Shown here: one piece after another, positions 48,423-56,973 of the stretch
Position numbering within the stretch: the stretch's first letter is position 1
Layout of the letters: each line of letters begins with the position of its first letter
Assembly: GCF_000381925.1 (NCBI RefSeq)
Contig: NZ_KB907308.1
Span: 1,364,001 to 1,428,000 of the forward strand
Source of the DNA: Nocardia sp. BMG111209
GTDB lineage: Bacteria; Actinomycetota; Actinomycetes; Mycobacteriales; Mycobacteriaceae
DNA: 64,000 nt
Direction of reading: 5' to 3'
The notes under the pieces: generated by a model
Seen by the model: the letters and a program-made list of their open reading frames with translations, nothing else
What the model was told of the DNA's origin: nothing
Databases searched by the model: none
Translations under genes and position numbers: made by a program

Positions 48423-48573
48423 CGGGCACCACGGCCATCCCCGGCCGACTCGGGACCACCGTCGTCGCCCGACACCACCGCGCCACCGAGATCGCGAGCC
48501 CGGCATCCGTCGTCGGCCCCCGAGACCACAGCCTCGGTGCGCATCCCCGGTCCGCGCGAAGGGAGTCACGGCC

Positions 48574-49254
48574 GTGGCCCTGCTGAACCTGCGCCGCCGC
48601 CCCGGCCCGGCGGTTTCCATGTCCGAGCGCGACCGGCACCTGGTGTGGCGGCTCTCGGCGCTGCTGCTGGACTATCCGGCCGCCGAGCTGCTCGCCATGC
48701 TGGACCAAGTGGCTTCTGCCGCAACCGAACTCCCGGAGCCGGTACGCGGACATCTGATCACGCTGATCACCCATCTGCGCGAGACCGATCCGATCACGCT
48801 GGCACAGCAGTACGTCGAGACCTTCGACCTGCGCCGCCGGGCCAGTCTGCACCTCACCTTCTACGCCTACGGCGATACCCGCAAGCGCGGCCTGGCCCTG
48901 CTGCGGTTCAAGCACGCCTACCGCCACGCCGGCGCCGAACTCGACGACAGCGAACTGCCCGACCACCTGCCGGTACTGCTGGAATTCGCGGCCACCGTCG
49001 ACCCGGTCGGCGGGGAGCGGCTGCTCGGCGAACACCTGCCCGTCGTCGAGCTGTTGCGACTGTCGTTGTCCGACAGCGGTTCTCCGTATGCCGCCGTGCT
49101 GTCCGCGGTGGTGGCGACGCTGCCGCCGCTGACCACCGCCGACCGCAGGCGGATCGCCGAACTGGCCGCCGCCGGACCGCCCGAGGAGGAGGTCGGCCTG
49201 GAGCCGTTCGCCATGGACCCCTCGATGTTTCCCGCTGGAGAGAGCCGCCGATGA
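48574..49254 (+). CDS. narJ: Nitrate reductase molybdenum cofactor assembly chaperone
   Basis: A protein of about 226 residues from GTG 48574 (GGGAG at 48560-48564). ATG 48619 is an alternative. It matches the NarJ/DMSO-reductase chaperone fold: LVWRLSALLLDYPAAELLAML, YVETFDLRRRASLHLTFYAYGDTRKRG (as ETFDLRRRASLHLTFYAYGD) and DHLPVLLEFAATVDP. NarJ binds the N-terminus of apo-NarG and helps insert Fe-S and bis-MGD before membrane attachment. About 150 bp separate it from narH, unusual in this otherwise tight operon. Its stop overlaps the narI start (ATGA). Confidence 0.92.
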   Translation: MALLNLRRRPGPAVSMSERDRHLVWRLSALLLDYPAAELLAMLDQVASAATELPEPVRGHLITLITHLRETDPITLAQQYVETFDLRRRASLHLTFYAYGDTRKRGLALLRFKHAYRHAGAELDDSELPDHLPVLLEFAATVDPVGGERLLGEHLPVVELLRLSLSDSGSPYAAVLSAVVATLPPLTTADRRRIAELAAAGPPEEEVGLEPFAMDPSMFPAGESRR

Positions 49255-49991
49255 CCTCGATCGTCTGGCTGACGTTGCCCTACGTCGCCTTCACCTCGTT
49301 CGTGCTGGGCCATCTGTGGCGTTACCGCACCGACCAATTCGGCTGGACGACCCGGTCGTCGCAGATCTACGAGTCGCGGCTGCTGCGGCTGGGCAGCCCG
49401 CTGTTCCACTTCGGGATGCTCGGGGTGATCGGCGGACATGTGCTGGGCGTGCTGATTCCGCAGTCGTGGACGGATGCGGTCGGCGTCTCCGAACACCTGT
49501 ATCACGTGGTGGCGGTCTCGGCCGGGTCGGTCGCGGGGGTGGCGGTGATCGCGGGGATCGCGATCCTGTTGTACCGCCGGATCACCGTGCCCGCGGTGCG
49601 GGTGGCGACCACCACCAACGACAAGGTGATGTACGTGCTGCTGGCGGGCGCGCTGATCACCGGCCTGCTCAACACCGTGGGCAGCAACCTGCTCTGGGGC
49701 ACCTACAACTACCGCGAGACGGTGTCGCCGTGGTTCCGCAGCCTGTTCACGCCGCATCCGCAGCCGGAGTTGATGATCGGCACGCCGTGGACGTTTCAGG
49801 TGCACGGCCTGATCGTGCTGGCGCTCATCGGTTTCTGGCCCTACACCCGGCTGGTGCACATGTTCAGCGCGCCGGTCGGCTATCTGGTCCGGCCCTATGT
49901 CGTCTACCGCAGCAAGGAGATCGACGCGGCCGATCAGCGTCGCTACGCGCGCGCCTGGCGGGCGCCGGTCGTCCCGCCGGTGCGCCGCTGA
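49251..49991 (+). CDS. narI: Respiratory nitrate reductase, gamma subunit (cytochrome b)
   Basis: A 246-residue membrane protein with five spans. It has VWLTLPYVAFTSFVLGHLWRYRTDQFGWT at the N-terminus (as PYVAFTSFVLGHLWRYRTDQ), His residues at LFHFGMLGVIGGHVLG (two heme ligands) and QVHGLIVLALIGFWPYTRLVHMF (two more; as VHGLIVLALIGFWPYTRLVH). It takes electrons from menaquinol and passes them to NarH. It is the last gene of narGHJI; the next gene is convergent 16 bp away. Confidence 0.95.
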   Translation: MTSIVWLTLPYVAFTSFVLGHLWRYRTDQFGWTTRSSQIYESRLLRLGSPLFHFGMLGVIGGHVLGVLIPQSWTDAVGVSEHLYHVVAVSAGSVAGVAVIAGIAILLYRRITVPAVRVATTTNDKVMYVLLAGALITGLLNTVGSNLLWGTYNYRETVSPWFRSLFTPHPQPELMIGTPWTFQVHGLIVLALIGFWPYTRLVHMFSAPVGYLVRPYVVYRSKEIDAADQRRYARAWRAPVVPPVRR

Positions 49992-50007
49992 GCGGGAATC
50001 CGGCGAT

Positions 50008-51744
50008 TCAGGCGGTCCGCAGGAACTGCCCGGTCCGCCGGGACCCGAACTCGGGTGCGGCCGCTCCGTCACCGAAAACGTAGGTGCCGCCGACGAATAC
50101 CGCATTCACCGTGTCGTCGTTGCGGTTGACCATGCGGGACAGGCCGCCGTAGCACGGCACCGCGCTCTCCGCGTACGCGTCGAGGCTGTCGTCGAGCTTC
50201 GCCGGATCGATCACGGCCAGATCGGCGCGGTCGCCCACGCGCAGGTGACCGGCGTCGAGCCCGTACCAGTCGGCCAGTTCACCGGTGAGCCGGTGCACGG
50301 CGTGCTCGACCGTCATGAACGGCCGTCCCGCCTGCTCGGCCCGGTACACGCGGCGCAGCAGGCGCAGCCCGAAGTTGTAGAAGGCCATGTTGCGCAGGTG
50401 CGCGCCGGCGTCCGAGAAGCCCAGTTGCATACCGGGATCGGCGGCGAAGCGGTTCAGCACCTCCTCGCGGTGGTTGGAGATGGTGGTGCGCCAGCGCACC
50501 TTCGCGCCGTGCTCGACCACCAGGTCCAGGAACGCGTCCACCGGATGTACGCCGCGGTCGGCGCCGACCTGCCCGAAGGTGCGGCCGATCACCGATTCGT
50601 CGGGGCAGTCCACGATCTCGGCGTCGAAGAAGTCGCGGTGCCACACCCGGGTGCCGAACTTCCGCTCGTAGTCCTTGCGGAACCGCCGCCGGTACGCCTC
50701 GTCCCGGAGCAGTTGCCGGCGCTCCTCGATCCGGTTCGACAGGTGCAGAGCCGCTGCGCCGGAACCGAATTCCTCGAAGATGACGAAGTCGATACCGTCG
50801 GCGTACACCTGGAACGGTACCGGGAGTTGCTGCCAGCGCAGATTGCCGCCGAACCGGTTCAGCAGCCGGGCGGTGATCGGGAAGACCTTCGCGATCCGCG
50901 GATCGGCCTTGAGGTCCGCGGCCGACAACAGGCTCACCTTCAGCGGATCGCGTCCGATGCCGAGGGTGCTCATCGCCATCGAGACCACGCTCTGCGGGTG
51001 GGTGACGTCCGGGCCGCCCTGCAGCGCGCGATCCCGTTGCCGCAGAATCGCGTTGAGCCGGTGGCGTTCCCGGGTGGTGGCGTAGGTCGAGGGCAGGGTG
51101 CGCGACCGGCACAGCTCGCCGTCGATCTTGTCGAAAAGCAGCTGCTGCGAGGACATCCCGACGAATCCGGCGTCCAGCGCCTCGATCAGGTTGCGCTGCA
51201 TGGCATCCAGCTCGCCGGCGGTGGGCTTCACCTCCTTGCGGGTGGCCCGGTCCAGCCCCATCGCCGCCGTGCGGATGTCCGAATGTCCCAGGAACGCGGC
51301 CACATTGGGGCCGAGCGGTAGTCGTTCCAGTGCCGCCGCGTATTCGCCCGCGCTGTGCCAGGTCTTCCGGTCACCGACCGCGTCGATGACGAACTGCCGC
51401 GGAATCGCCTCGACACGGCCGAACAGGTCACCGGCGCCCTCGGCGTCCACGTGCACGGTGGACAGCGAGCAGGAGCCGAGCAGGACGGTGGTCACCCCGT
51501 GCCGGACCGATTCGGCCAGTGACGGTTCGAGCAGGACCTCGACGTCGTAGTGGGTGTGGATGTCGAGGATGCCGGGGATCACCCACTTGCCCGCGGCGTC
51601 GATGATTGTGCCGCAACCACTTCGGTCGAGCGGATCCGGTGAGACCGCCGCGACCCGGCCGTCCCGGATGCCGAGGTGCCGGACCGCCGCGGCGGCGCCG
51701 GTCCCGTCGAACCACCGGCCGTTCTCGATGATGCTGTCGAACAT
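50008..51744 (-). CDS. N-acyl-D-amino-acid-deacylase-type amidohydrolase
   Basis: A 578-residue protein from ATG 51744 (AAGGG nine bases upstream). The N-terminal metal site reads LDIHTHYDVEVLLEP and the C-terminal active-site region GFSDAGAHLRNMAFYNFG, with Asp and His in the positions expected of the D-aminoacylase group of amidohydrolases. Family members hydrolyse N-acyl-D-amino acids or similar amides using zinc. Nocardia-type genomes hold many such proteins of unknown substrate. It lies 45 bp downstream of the acyl-CoA-ligase-like gene on the same strand, so they may form an operon. Confidence 0.85.
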   Translation of the reverse strand: MFDSIIENGRWFDGTGAAAAVRHLGIRDGRVAAVSPDPLDRSGCGTIIDAAGKWVIPGILDIHTHYDVEVLLEPSLAESVRHGVTTVLLGSCSLSTVHVDAEGAGDLFGRVEAIPRQFVIDAVGDRKTWHSAGEYAAALERLPLGPNVAAFLGHSDIRTAAMGLDRATRKEVKPTAGELDAMQRNLIEALDAGFVGMSSQQLLFDKIDGELCRSRTLPSTYATTRERHRLNAILRQRDRALQGGPDVTHPQSVVSMAMSTLGIGRDPLKVSLLSAADLKADPRIAKVFPITARLLNRFGGNLRWQQLPVPFQVYADGIDFVIFEEFGSGAAALHLSNRIEERRQLLRDEAYRRRFRKDYERKFGTRVWHRDFFDAEIVDCPDESVIGRTFGQVGADRGVHPVDAFLDLVVEHGAKVRWRTTISNHREEVLNRFAADPGMQLGFSDAGAHLRNMAFYNFGLRLLRRVYRAEQAGRPFMTVEHAVHRLTGELADWYGLDAGHLRVGDRADLAVIDPAKLDDSLDAYAESAVPCYGGLSRMVNRNDDTVNAVFVGGTYVFGDGAAAPEFGSRRTGQFLRTA

Positions 51745-51789
51745 GTCCCGCAACCCTTCGATTGCCCCGATCCGAGGGCCTGGCTGTCG

Positions 51790-53439
51790 TCAGATCGTTA
51801 TCTCACGCCGGAGGACCTTGCCGGTCGCATTGCGCGGCAACGGTTCCGCGGTGATCAGCCAGCGCACCGGCACCTTGAAATACGCCAGCCGCGACGCGGC
51901 GAATTCCCGCAGGCTCGCCTCCTCGACGGCGGCCGGATCGTCCACCACCGCGACGGCGGCGACGATCTGGCCCAGATCCTCGTCGGGCACGCCGATCACG
52001 GCCGATTCCACGACCGCCGGATGTTCGTCGAGCACGCTCTCGATCTCGGCCGGGTAGACGTTCTCCCCGCCGCGCAGGATCAGATCGCTGCGCCGGCCGG
52101 ACATGAACAGGCATTCGTCCCGGAGGTGGCCGAAATCGCCGCTGCGCAGCCACCGTTCGCCGTCGATCGCCGCGGCGGTGGCGGCCTCGTCCTGCCAGTA
52201 GCCCAGCATGACGTAGGGACTGCGGATGCAGATCTCGCCGTCCTCGCCGTCCGGCACCGGGCGGCCCTCGTCGTCGCGGATCTCGACCTCGGCGCCGAAC
52301 ACCGCCCGCCCCACCGTATCCGGATGCAGCGCGAGATCGGCGGTGGTGGCCACGGTGGCCGCCGAACCCGCCTCGGTGAGGCCGTAACTCACCGCCAGCG
52401 CCACCTCCGCCACCGGCAGCCGCTCGCGCAGCCGCCGATGGAACGCCGCCGAGGAGGGCGCGGTGTTCAGCGAGAATCCGGCCAGCGAGGACAGGTCGTA
52501 TCCGGACAGGTCGTGTTGCAACATCCGATGCGCCATCGTCGGCACCGCGCCCCAATGGGTGACCCGCTCGCGTTCCACCAGCCGCAGCACCCGGTCGACA
52601 TCGAAACCGCCGGAATGGATCACGACCGCCGCGCCGGTCGCCAGCCGCGGCAGGGCGAGGTTGTGCAGGCTCGCGATGTGGAACAACGGTGAGGTGAGCA
52701 GATAGCGCTTGTCGCTGGGTTCGGTGAACGGCGCGCCGGTGAAGTGCGCGAGCAGGGCGTCCGTGTAGCGGTGATAGTCCACGATCGCCAACAGGTTGCG
52801 CTGGGTGGCCACCACGCCCTTGGGCCGGCCGGTGGTGCCGCTGGTGTAGAGGATCACCGCCGGATCGTCCTCGGCGACCGGGGTGCGCGGTCGCGGGCCC
52901 GGATGGTCGGCGATCAGCCGCGGCAGATCCGCCGCCGTCGTGAGCACCGGCACCGCGGTACCGGCCCGCGCCAGCGCCTCCGCCCGTTTCTCGTCGGCGA
53001 CAACCACTTTCGGCGTGGTGTGGGCCAATCCGTAGGCGATCTCCGGCTGCGCCCACCAGGCGTTGTAGCCGACGGCGATCGCGCCGAGCGCCTGGGCCGC
53101 GCCGAAGGTCACGAGCCACTCCGGGCTGTTGGCCGCGAGAATGCCGACGCGGTCGCCCTTGCCGACCCCGTACCGCTGGGCCAGGGCCCGCGCCAGCGCG
53201 GCGACCGCGGCCTCGTACCCGGCGAAGGACATGCGGCTGCCGGCGGTCACCAGATAGTCCCGATCGCCCCATTCGACGGCCTGATCGAGCAGCTCCTGCA
53301 ACGAGCGGCGGCGGCGCACCAGCACCGCCGTGGGCACCCCCAGAACGTCCTCCACGGCGGTCTCGAAGGGCGCGCCGGGCTCGGACAGCCGAGCCCGGAT
53401 CTGCGCCGCGAACTCTCGCGGATCGACGGCATTCGTCAT
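51790..53439 (-). CDS. Class I adenylate-forming acyl-CoA ligase
   Basis: A 549-residue AMP-binding enzyme from ATG 53439 (GAGG upstream). Motifs: [18 protein letters not shown] (ATP binding), [20 protein letters not shown] and [18 protein letters not shown], and the catalytic Lys near the end in [13 protein letters not shown]. It activates a carboxylic acid as an acyl-adenylate and then as a CoA thioester. The substrate is unknown; the pattern suits medium- or long-chain or aromatic acids. The downstream amidohydrolase could supply the acid by amide hydrolysis, which is only an inference. Confidence 0.9.
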   Translation of the reverse strand: MTNAVDPREFAAQIRARLSEPGAPFETAVEDVLGVPTAVLVRRRRSLQELLDQAVEWGDRDYLVTAGSRMSFAGYEAAVAALARALAQRYGVGKGDRVGILAANSPEWLVTFGAAQALGAIAVGYNAWWAQPEIAYGLAHTTPKVVVADEKRAEALARAGTAVPVLTTAADLPRLIADHPGPRPRTPVAEDDPAVILYTSGTTGRPKGVVATQRNLLAIVDYHRYTDALLAHFTGAPFTEPSDKRYLLTSPLFHIASLHNLALPRLATGAAVVIHSGGFDVDRVLRLVERERVTHWGAVPTMAHRMLQHDLSGYDLSSLAGFSLNTAPSSAAFHRRLRERLPVAEVALAVSYGLTEAGSAATVATTADLALHPDTVGRAVFGAEVEIRDDEGRPVPDGEDGEICIRSPYVMLGYWQDEAATAAAIDGERWLRSGDFGHLRDECLFMSGRRSDLILRGGENVYPAEIESVLDEHPAVVESAVIGVPDEDLGQIVAAVAVVDDPAAVEEASLREFAASRLAYFKVPVRWLITAEPLPRNATGKVLRREITI

Positions 53440-53601
53440 GCCTCACCCCTCACTCGTGTCGAAGGTCGCCGGTGTCCGCTCGATCATCGCGCTTCGGCAG
53501 GGTCCGCAGGACCGCAATTCCGCAGAGTGAGCGCGGTCCGGAAAAATCGGACGTGATCCGGCGCACCCGCTACACTCGCCCGCCCGCGGCGGGCGCCCTC
53601 G

Positions 53602-53937
53602 TCACTTGGGTGGCAGTGTGCGCACGAAGCGCAGGCTGCGCTGTATCCACTGCTCCAGTACCTCGTCGGTGGCGACCAGTTCGGTGGCCACGTGCAGCCA
53701 GCCGGACCGCTCCCGCCCGCCCATGACCATGGGCACCACCAGCTCGCCGTCGATGAGCCGGTCGGAATCCTTCGGGTCGACCCGGGACAGCAGGCCGCCG
53801 CGCCCGCTGGCGGCCACCGCCAGATGGCCGCCGACCAGGAACGCCAGCCCGCCGAACATCTTCTTCTGAACCACATCCGGCAGTGCGGGACCCAGCAGAT
53901 CCCGAATCCGTTCGGCCAGCTCCTCGTCGTATGCCAT
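53602..53937 (-). CDS. TfoX/Sxy N-terminal-domain protein
   Basis: A 111-residue protein of the TfoX_N family: MAYDEELAERIRDLL, VVQKKMFGGLAFLVGGHLAVA, VPMVMGGRERSGWLHVATEL (as GGRERSGWLHVATEL). In gamma-proteobacteria TfoX regulates competence with CRP; actinobacterial single-domain members have no known role and are very common. It stands alone, divergent from the phosphoesterase gene. The start has no clear Shine-Dalgarno, so a leaderless transcript is possible. Confidence 0.82.
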   Translation of the reverse strand: MAYDEELAERIRDLLGPALPDVVQKKMFGGLAFLVGGHLAVAASGRGGLLSRVDPKDSDRLIDGELVVPMVMGGRERSGWLHVATELVATDEVLEQWIQRSLRFVRTLPPK

Positions 53938-54071
53938 GCCGGTATTGTCGCGGCGGGCACCGACAGATTCGCCGCGTACGACCCGGGAAGTCGCCGTCGT
54001 TCCGACTATTCACCAAAAGTTCTCGGTTTCCGATTTGCCTCGCGGTTTCCGGTCGACCAGCATCCAGACAC

Positions 54072-55772
54072 ATGCCGTCAGATCGCTTGACCCCCGCCGG
54101 TGAGATCCCCGACACCGGGATCCCCGCTCCCCTCGCCGCCCGAATGACCATGGCCGAACAGCACGACTGGCATCAGGCGTACCTGCGCCGCCGGTCGGTG
54201 TCGCGCCGCAACTTCCTGCGTGGCTCCGCGGCCGCCGCGGCCGTCACCGCCCTCGGCGTCACCCCGTTCGGCAAGCGCGCCTACGCCGACGACGCGCAGC
54301 TGCTCGTCGGCGGCCGGCACGTCGGCTACGGCGCCGACGCCGCCAGCCAGCTGCGGTTCGCCGGTCAGCTGTCGCGTAATCCCGGTGGTACCAAGGTGTT
54401 CCTCGAGCACGGGCCGACCCCGGCGCTCGGTGGTTCGGTCGAGGCCGAGGTGCGCAACCTGGTGACCCAGATCCCGACCAGCGACGGCGGCGTACTCGGC
54501 GCCGAGCAGTTCTACGTGCACGCGCCGGTGGACGGCCTGCCCGGTCGCGCGCCGCACTTCTACCGGTGGCGGACCGCCGACGGCTTCGTCGGCGACATCC
54601 GTTCGGCCGCACCGGCGATGGCGACCGCGCGGGATGCGGTGCTGCCCTTCCGGTTCACCATGCTCGGCGATCAGGGCACCGACGACACTCCGACCCAGCC
54701 CGGCGGTCTGACCCGCGGCGACTACGACGACGTCTACTACAAGGACGACAACGATCCGGCGGTGCCGCACACGCTCAACGTGCTGCGCCAGATCGCCGCC
54801 AGCAAGGGCGATTTCCACATCCTCGCCGGTGACATCGCCTACGCCGACCCGTCGGGTGCGGGGAAGAAGCCGCAGTTCGTGGCGCACGGCAACCCGGCCG
54901 ACGGCTTCGACAAGTACAACCCGTTCGTCTGGGACGTGTACCTGAACTCGATCGAGCTCAGCAGCTCGGTCACGCCGTGGATGTTCGCCACCGGCAACCA
55001 CGACATGGAGGCCGCCTACGGCGATCACGGCTACGGCGGACACGCTGCGCGCCTTGATCTTCCGAACTCGGGCCCGGCGGGCTGCCCCTCGGTGTACTCG
55101 TTCACCTACGGCAACGTGGCGGTGCTGTCGCTGGACGCCAACGACGTGTCCTATGAGATCAAGGCCAACACCGGATACTCCGGTGGCGCCCAGACCGGTT
55201 GGGTGGAGCGGACTCTCGCCGCGTACCGGTCGAATCCGAACATCGACTTCATCGTCTGCTTCTTCCACCACTGCGCCTACTCCACCACCGACTCGCACGC
55301 CAGCGACGGCGGCGTGCGCGCGGCCTGGACCGGGCTGTTCGACAAGTACCAGGTGGATCTGGTTCTCCAGGGCCACAACCACATCTACGAGCGGACCGAT
55401 CCCATCCGGGCCGGGCAGCCGACCCGGGCCGCGGGCGACAACTCGGTCGTCTACGGCGCCACCGACGGCACGGTGTACTACACCGTCGGCGCCGGCGGCC
55501 GGCCGCGCTACGGCTTCCAGCCGGGCTCGCAGGAGACCTACCGCGGGCACGAGGTCGCCGACACCAGCGTGCCGAACAGCTACGTCTGGGGTTCGGACGG
55601 CAAGAAGCAGGACGAGGCGATCGCCTGGTCGCGGGTGCGGTTCCGCAACTACTCGTTCATCCGGGTGGACGTCCGCCCCGGATTCTTCTCCAGCGAGATG
55701 GACGTCGTCGCGGTCGACGAGTACGGCCACGAATTCGACAAGGTCACCTACCGCCGCCAGGTCCAGAGCTGA
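54072..55772 (+). CDS. Tat-exported metallophosphoesterase (purple acid phosphatase-like)
   Basis: A protein of about 566 residues from ATG 54072. The Tat signal has RRRSVSRRNFLRG (near residue 45) and hydrophobic AAAAAVTALGVTPF. The metal-binding motifs of the calcineurin-like fold are all present: MLGDQG, LAGDIAYADP, ATGNHDME, FFHHCAYS and QGHNHIYERT. A fibronectin-like N-terminal region precedes the catalytic domain, as in purple acid phosphatases. It would hydrolyse phosphate esters outside the membrane. It ends at a strong terminator facing the antigen-85-like gene. Confidence 0.9.
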   Translation: MPSDRLTPAGEIPDTGIPAPLAARMTMAEQHDWHQAYLRRRSVSRRNFLRGSAAAAAVTALGVTPFGKRAYADDAQLLVGGRHVGYGADAASQLRFAGQLSRNPGGTKVFLEHGPTPALGGSVEAEVRNLVTQIPTSDGGVLGAEQFYVHAPVDGLPGRAPHFYRWRTADGFVGDIRSAAPAMATARDAVLPFRFTMLGDQGTDDTPTQPGGLTRGDYDDVYYKDDNDPAVPHTLNVLRQIAASKGDFHILAGDIAYADPSGAGKKPQFVAHGNPADGFDKYNPFVWDVYLNSIELSSSVTPWMFATGNHDMEAAYGDHGYGGHAARLDLPNSGPAGCPSVYSFTYGNVAVLSLDANDVSYEIKANTGYSGGAQTGWVERTLAAYRSNPNIDFIVCFFHHCAYSTTDSHASDGGVRAAWTGLFDKYQVDLVLQGHNHIYERTDPIRAGQPTRAAGDNSVVYGATDGTVYYTVGAGGRPRYGFQPGSQETYRGHEVADTSVPNSYVWGSDGKKQDEAIAWSRVRFRNYSFIRVDVRPGFFSSEMDVVAVDEYGHEFDKVTYRRQVQS

Positions 55773-55793
55773 GCCCGGTCCCCGGACACGGCG

Positions 55794-55824
55794 AGGCCGG
55801 TCCGCGTTCGTCGCGGACCGGCCT
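55794..55824. terminator. Bidirectional terminator between the phosphoesterase and antigen-85-like genes
   Basis: A perfect 13-bp stem (55794-55806 with 55812-55824) and a 5-nt TTCGT loop lies 21 bp past the phosphoesterase stop, between convergent genes. Confidence 0.8.
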
Positions 55825-55851
55825 TGCCGGACAGGCGTTCCCGGCTGTCGC

Positions 55852-56904
55852 TCAGACCCCGAGGGCCGGGGCGAAGACGTTCCAGGAGTTGTGCAGATCG
55901 TCCTGCCAGTACGGCCAGGCGTGAGTTCCGTTGCGGTGCACCACCGTAGCCGGAATTCCCAGCTGCCCGAGCCGGCCCAGCAGGGTGGCGTTGCAGTTGT
56001 CGACGAAGGTCTCCATCCCGCCGCCGACCGCGATCCGGTCGGCCAGCGCACCGACGTTGCCGTTCAGCGACGGATCCTCCAGCCGCTCGTGCGCACCGAG
56101 CATCCCGTTGCCGGTGGAGATGTAGAGGGCGGTGCCGCGCAACCGCTCCGCGTTCACCGCGGGATCGTGTGCGGCCCAGTTCTGATCGGTCCACCCGCCC
56201 CACATGTTGTCCGCGTTGGCGCCGTAGGGAGCCAGCTGCGCGTGAACGTACATGCGCGCCAACGGATCACCGGCGCGCGGACAGCCGCTGTAGGAGCCGA
56301 CCGCCTGATACAGCCCCGGCGAGTCGATCGCCAGATCCAGTGCCGAGGTCGCCGACATCGACACTCCCGCAACGGCATTGCGGCCGGTCATCTGGAACCG
56401 CTCGTTCAGCAGCGGCGGCAGCTCACGGCTGAGGAAGGTCGCCCACTTGTTGCGGCCGAGCACCGGATCGTCGGCCACCCAGTCGGTGTAGTAGCTGGCC
56501 CGGCCGCCCATCGGCACGATGACGTTGACCGGCTTGTCGGCGAAGAACTGCGCCACATCGGTGCGCTTGGTCCACGGGCCGCCGTCCTCGCCGCCGTCGA
56601 CCGCGTTCAGCAGATACAACGCCGGCGCGGGGCCGTCCGGATGCGACATCCACAGCGAGATGTCGCGATTCATGGCCGCCGAATGCACGACCACGTCGAA
56701 CTGGCGGCCGGTGATCGGCCGGACCGAGACGATGGCCGACCCGCCCGGATCGGCGGCGATCCGCCCCTTCGGCGCGTCCGGTGCGTCGGAAGCGACATGC
56801 GACTCCGACGCCTCCGGGGCATCGGGCTCGGCGTGAGCGACCGCGGGCAAAATACAAGCAAATGCCGCGGACGCTGCGACCAGATAGCGTAGTAGCGGTT
56901 GCAT
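55852..56904 (-). CDS. Antigen-85-like esterase/mycolyltransferase
   Basis: A 350-residue exported protein with a Sec signal (LVAASAAFACILPAVAHA, cleavage after about residue 25) and an acidic Pro/Ala/Ser stretch before the alpha/beta-hydrolase domain. The nucleophile region is NAVAGVSMSATSALDLA, with Ser in GVSMS instead of GxSxG. A His near the end is in RNGTHAWPYW, and an Asn/Trp-rich region (NMWGGWTDQNWAAHDP) is present. These features match corynebacterial and Nocardia mycolyltransferases, which attach mycolic acids to arabinogalactan or trehalose. It lies 69 bp downstream of the NRPS on the same strand and may share its transcript. Confidence 0.85.
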   Translation of the reverse strand: MQPLLRYLVAASAAFACILPAVAHAEPDAPEASESHVASDAPDAPKGRIAADPGGSAIVSVRPITGRQFDVVVHSAAMNRDISLWMSHPDGPAPALYLLNAVDGGEDGGPWTKRTDVAQFFADKPVNVIVPMGGRASYYTDWVADDPVLGRNKWATFLSRELPPLLNERFQMTGRNAVAGVSMSATSALDLAIDSPGLYQAVGSYSGCPRAGDPLARMYVHAQLAPYGANADNMWGGWTDQNWAAHDPAVNAERLRGTALYISTGNGMLGAHERLEDPSLNGNVGALADRIAVGGGMETFVDNCNATLLGRLGQLGIPATVVHRNGTHAWPYWQDDLHNSWNVFAPALGV

Positions 56905-56973
56905 GCCGGAAGTATTTCACCTGCTAGACGGAATATTCGGACACGCGCCGGGCGTGTTCCCCCGTCGTCCCGG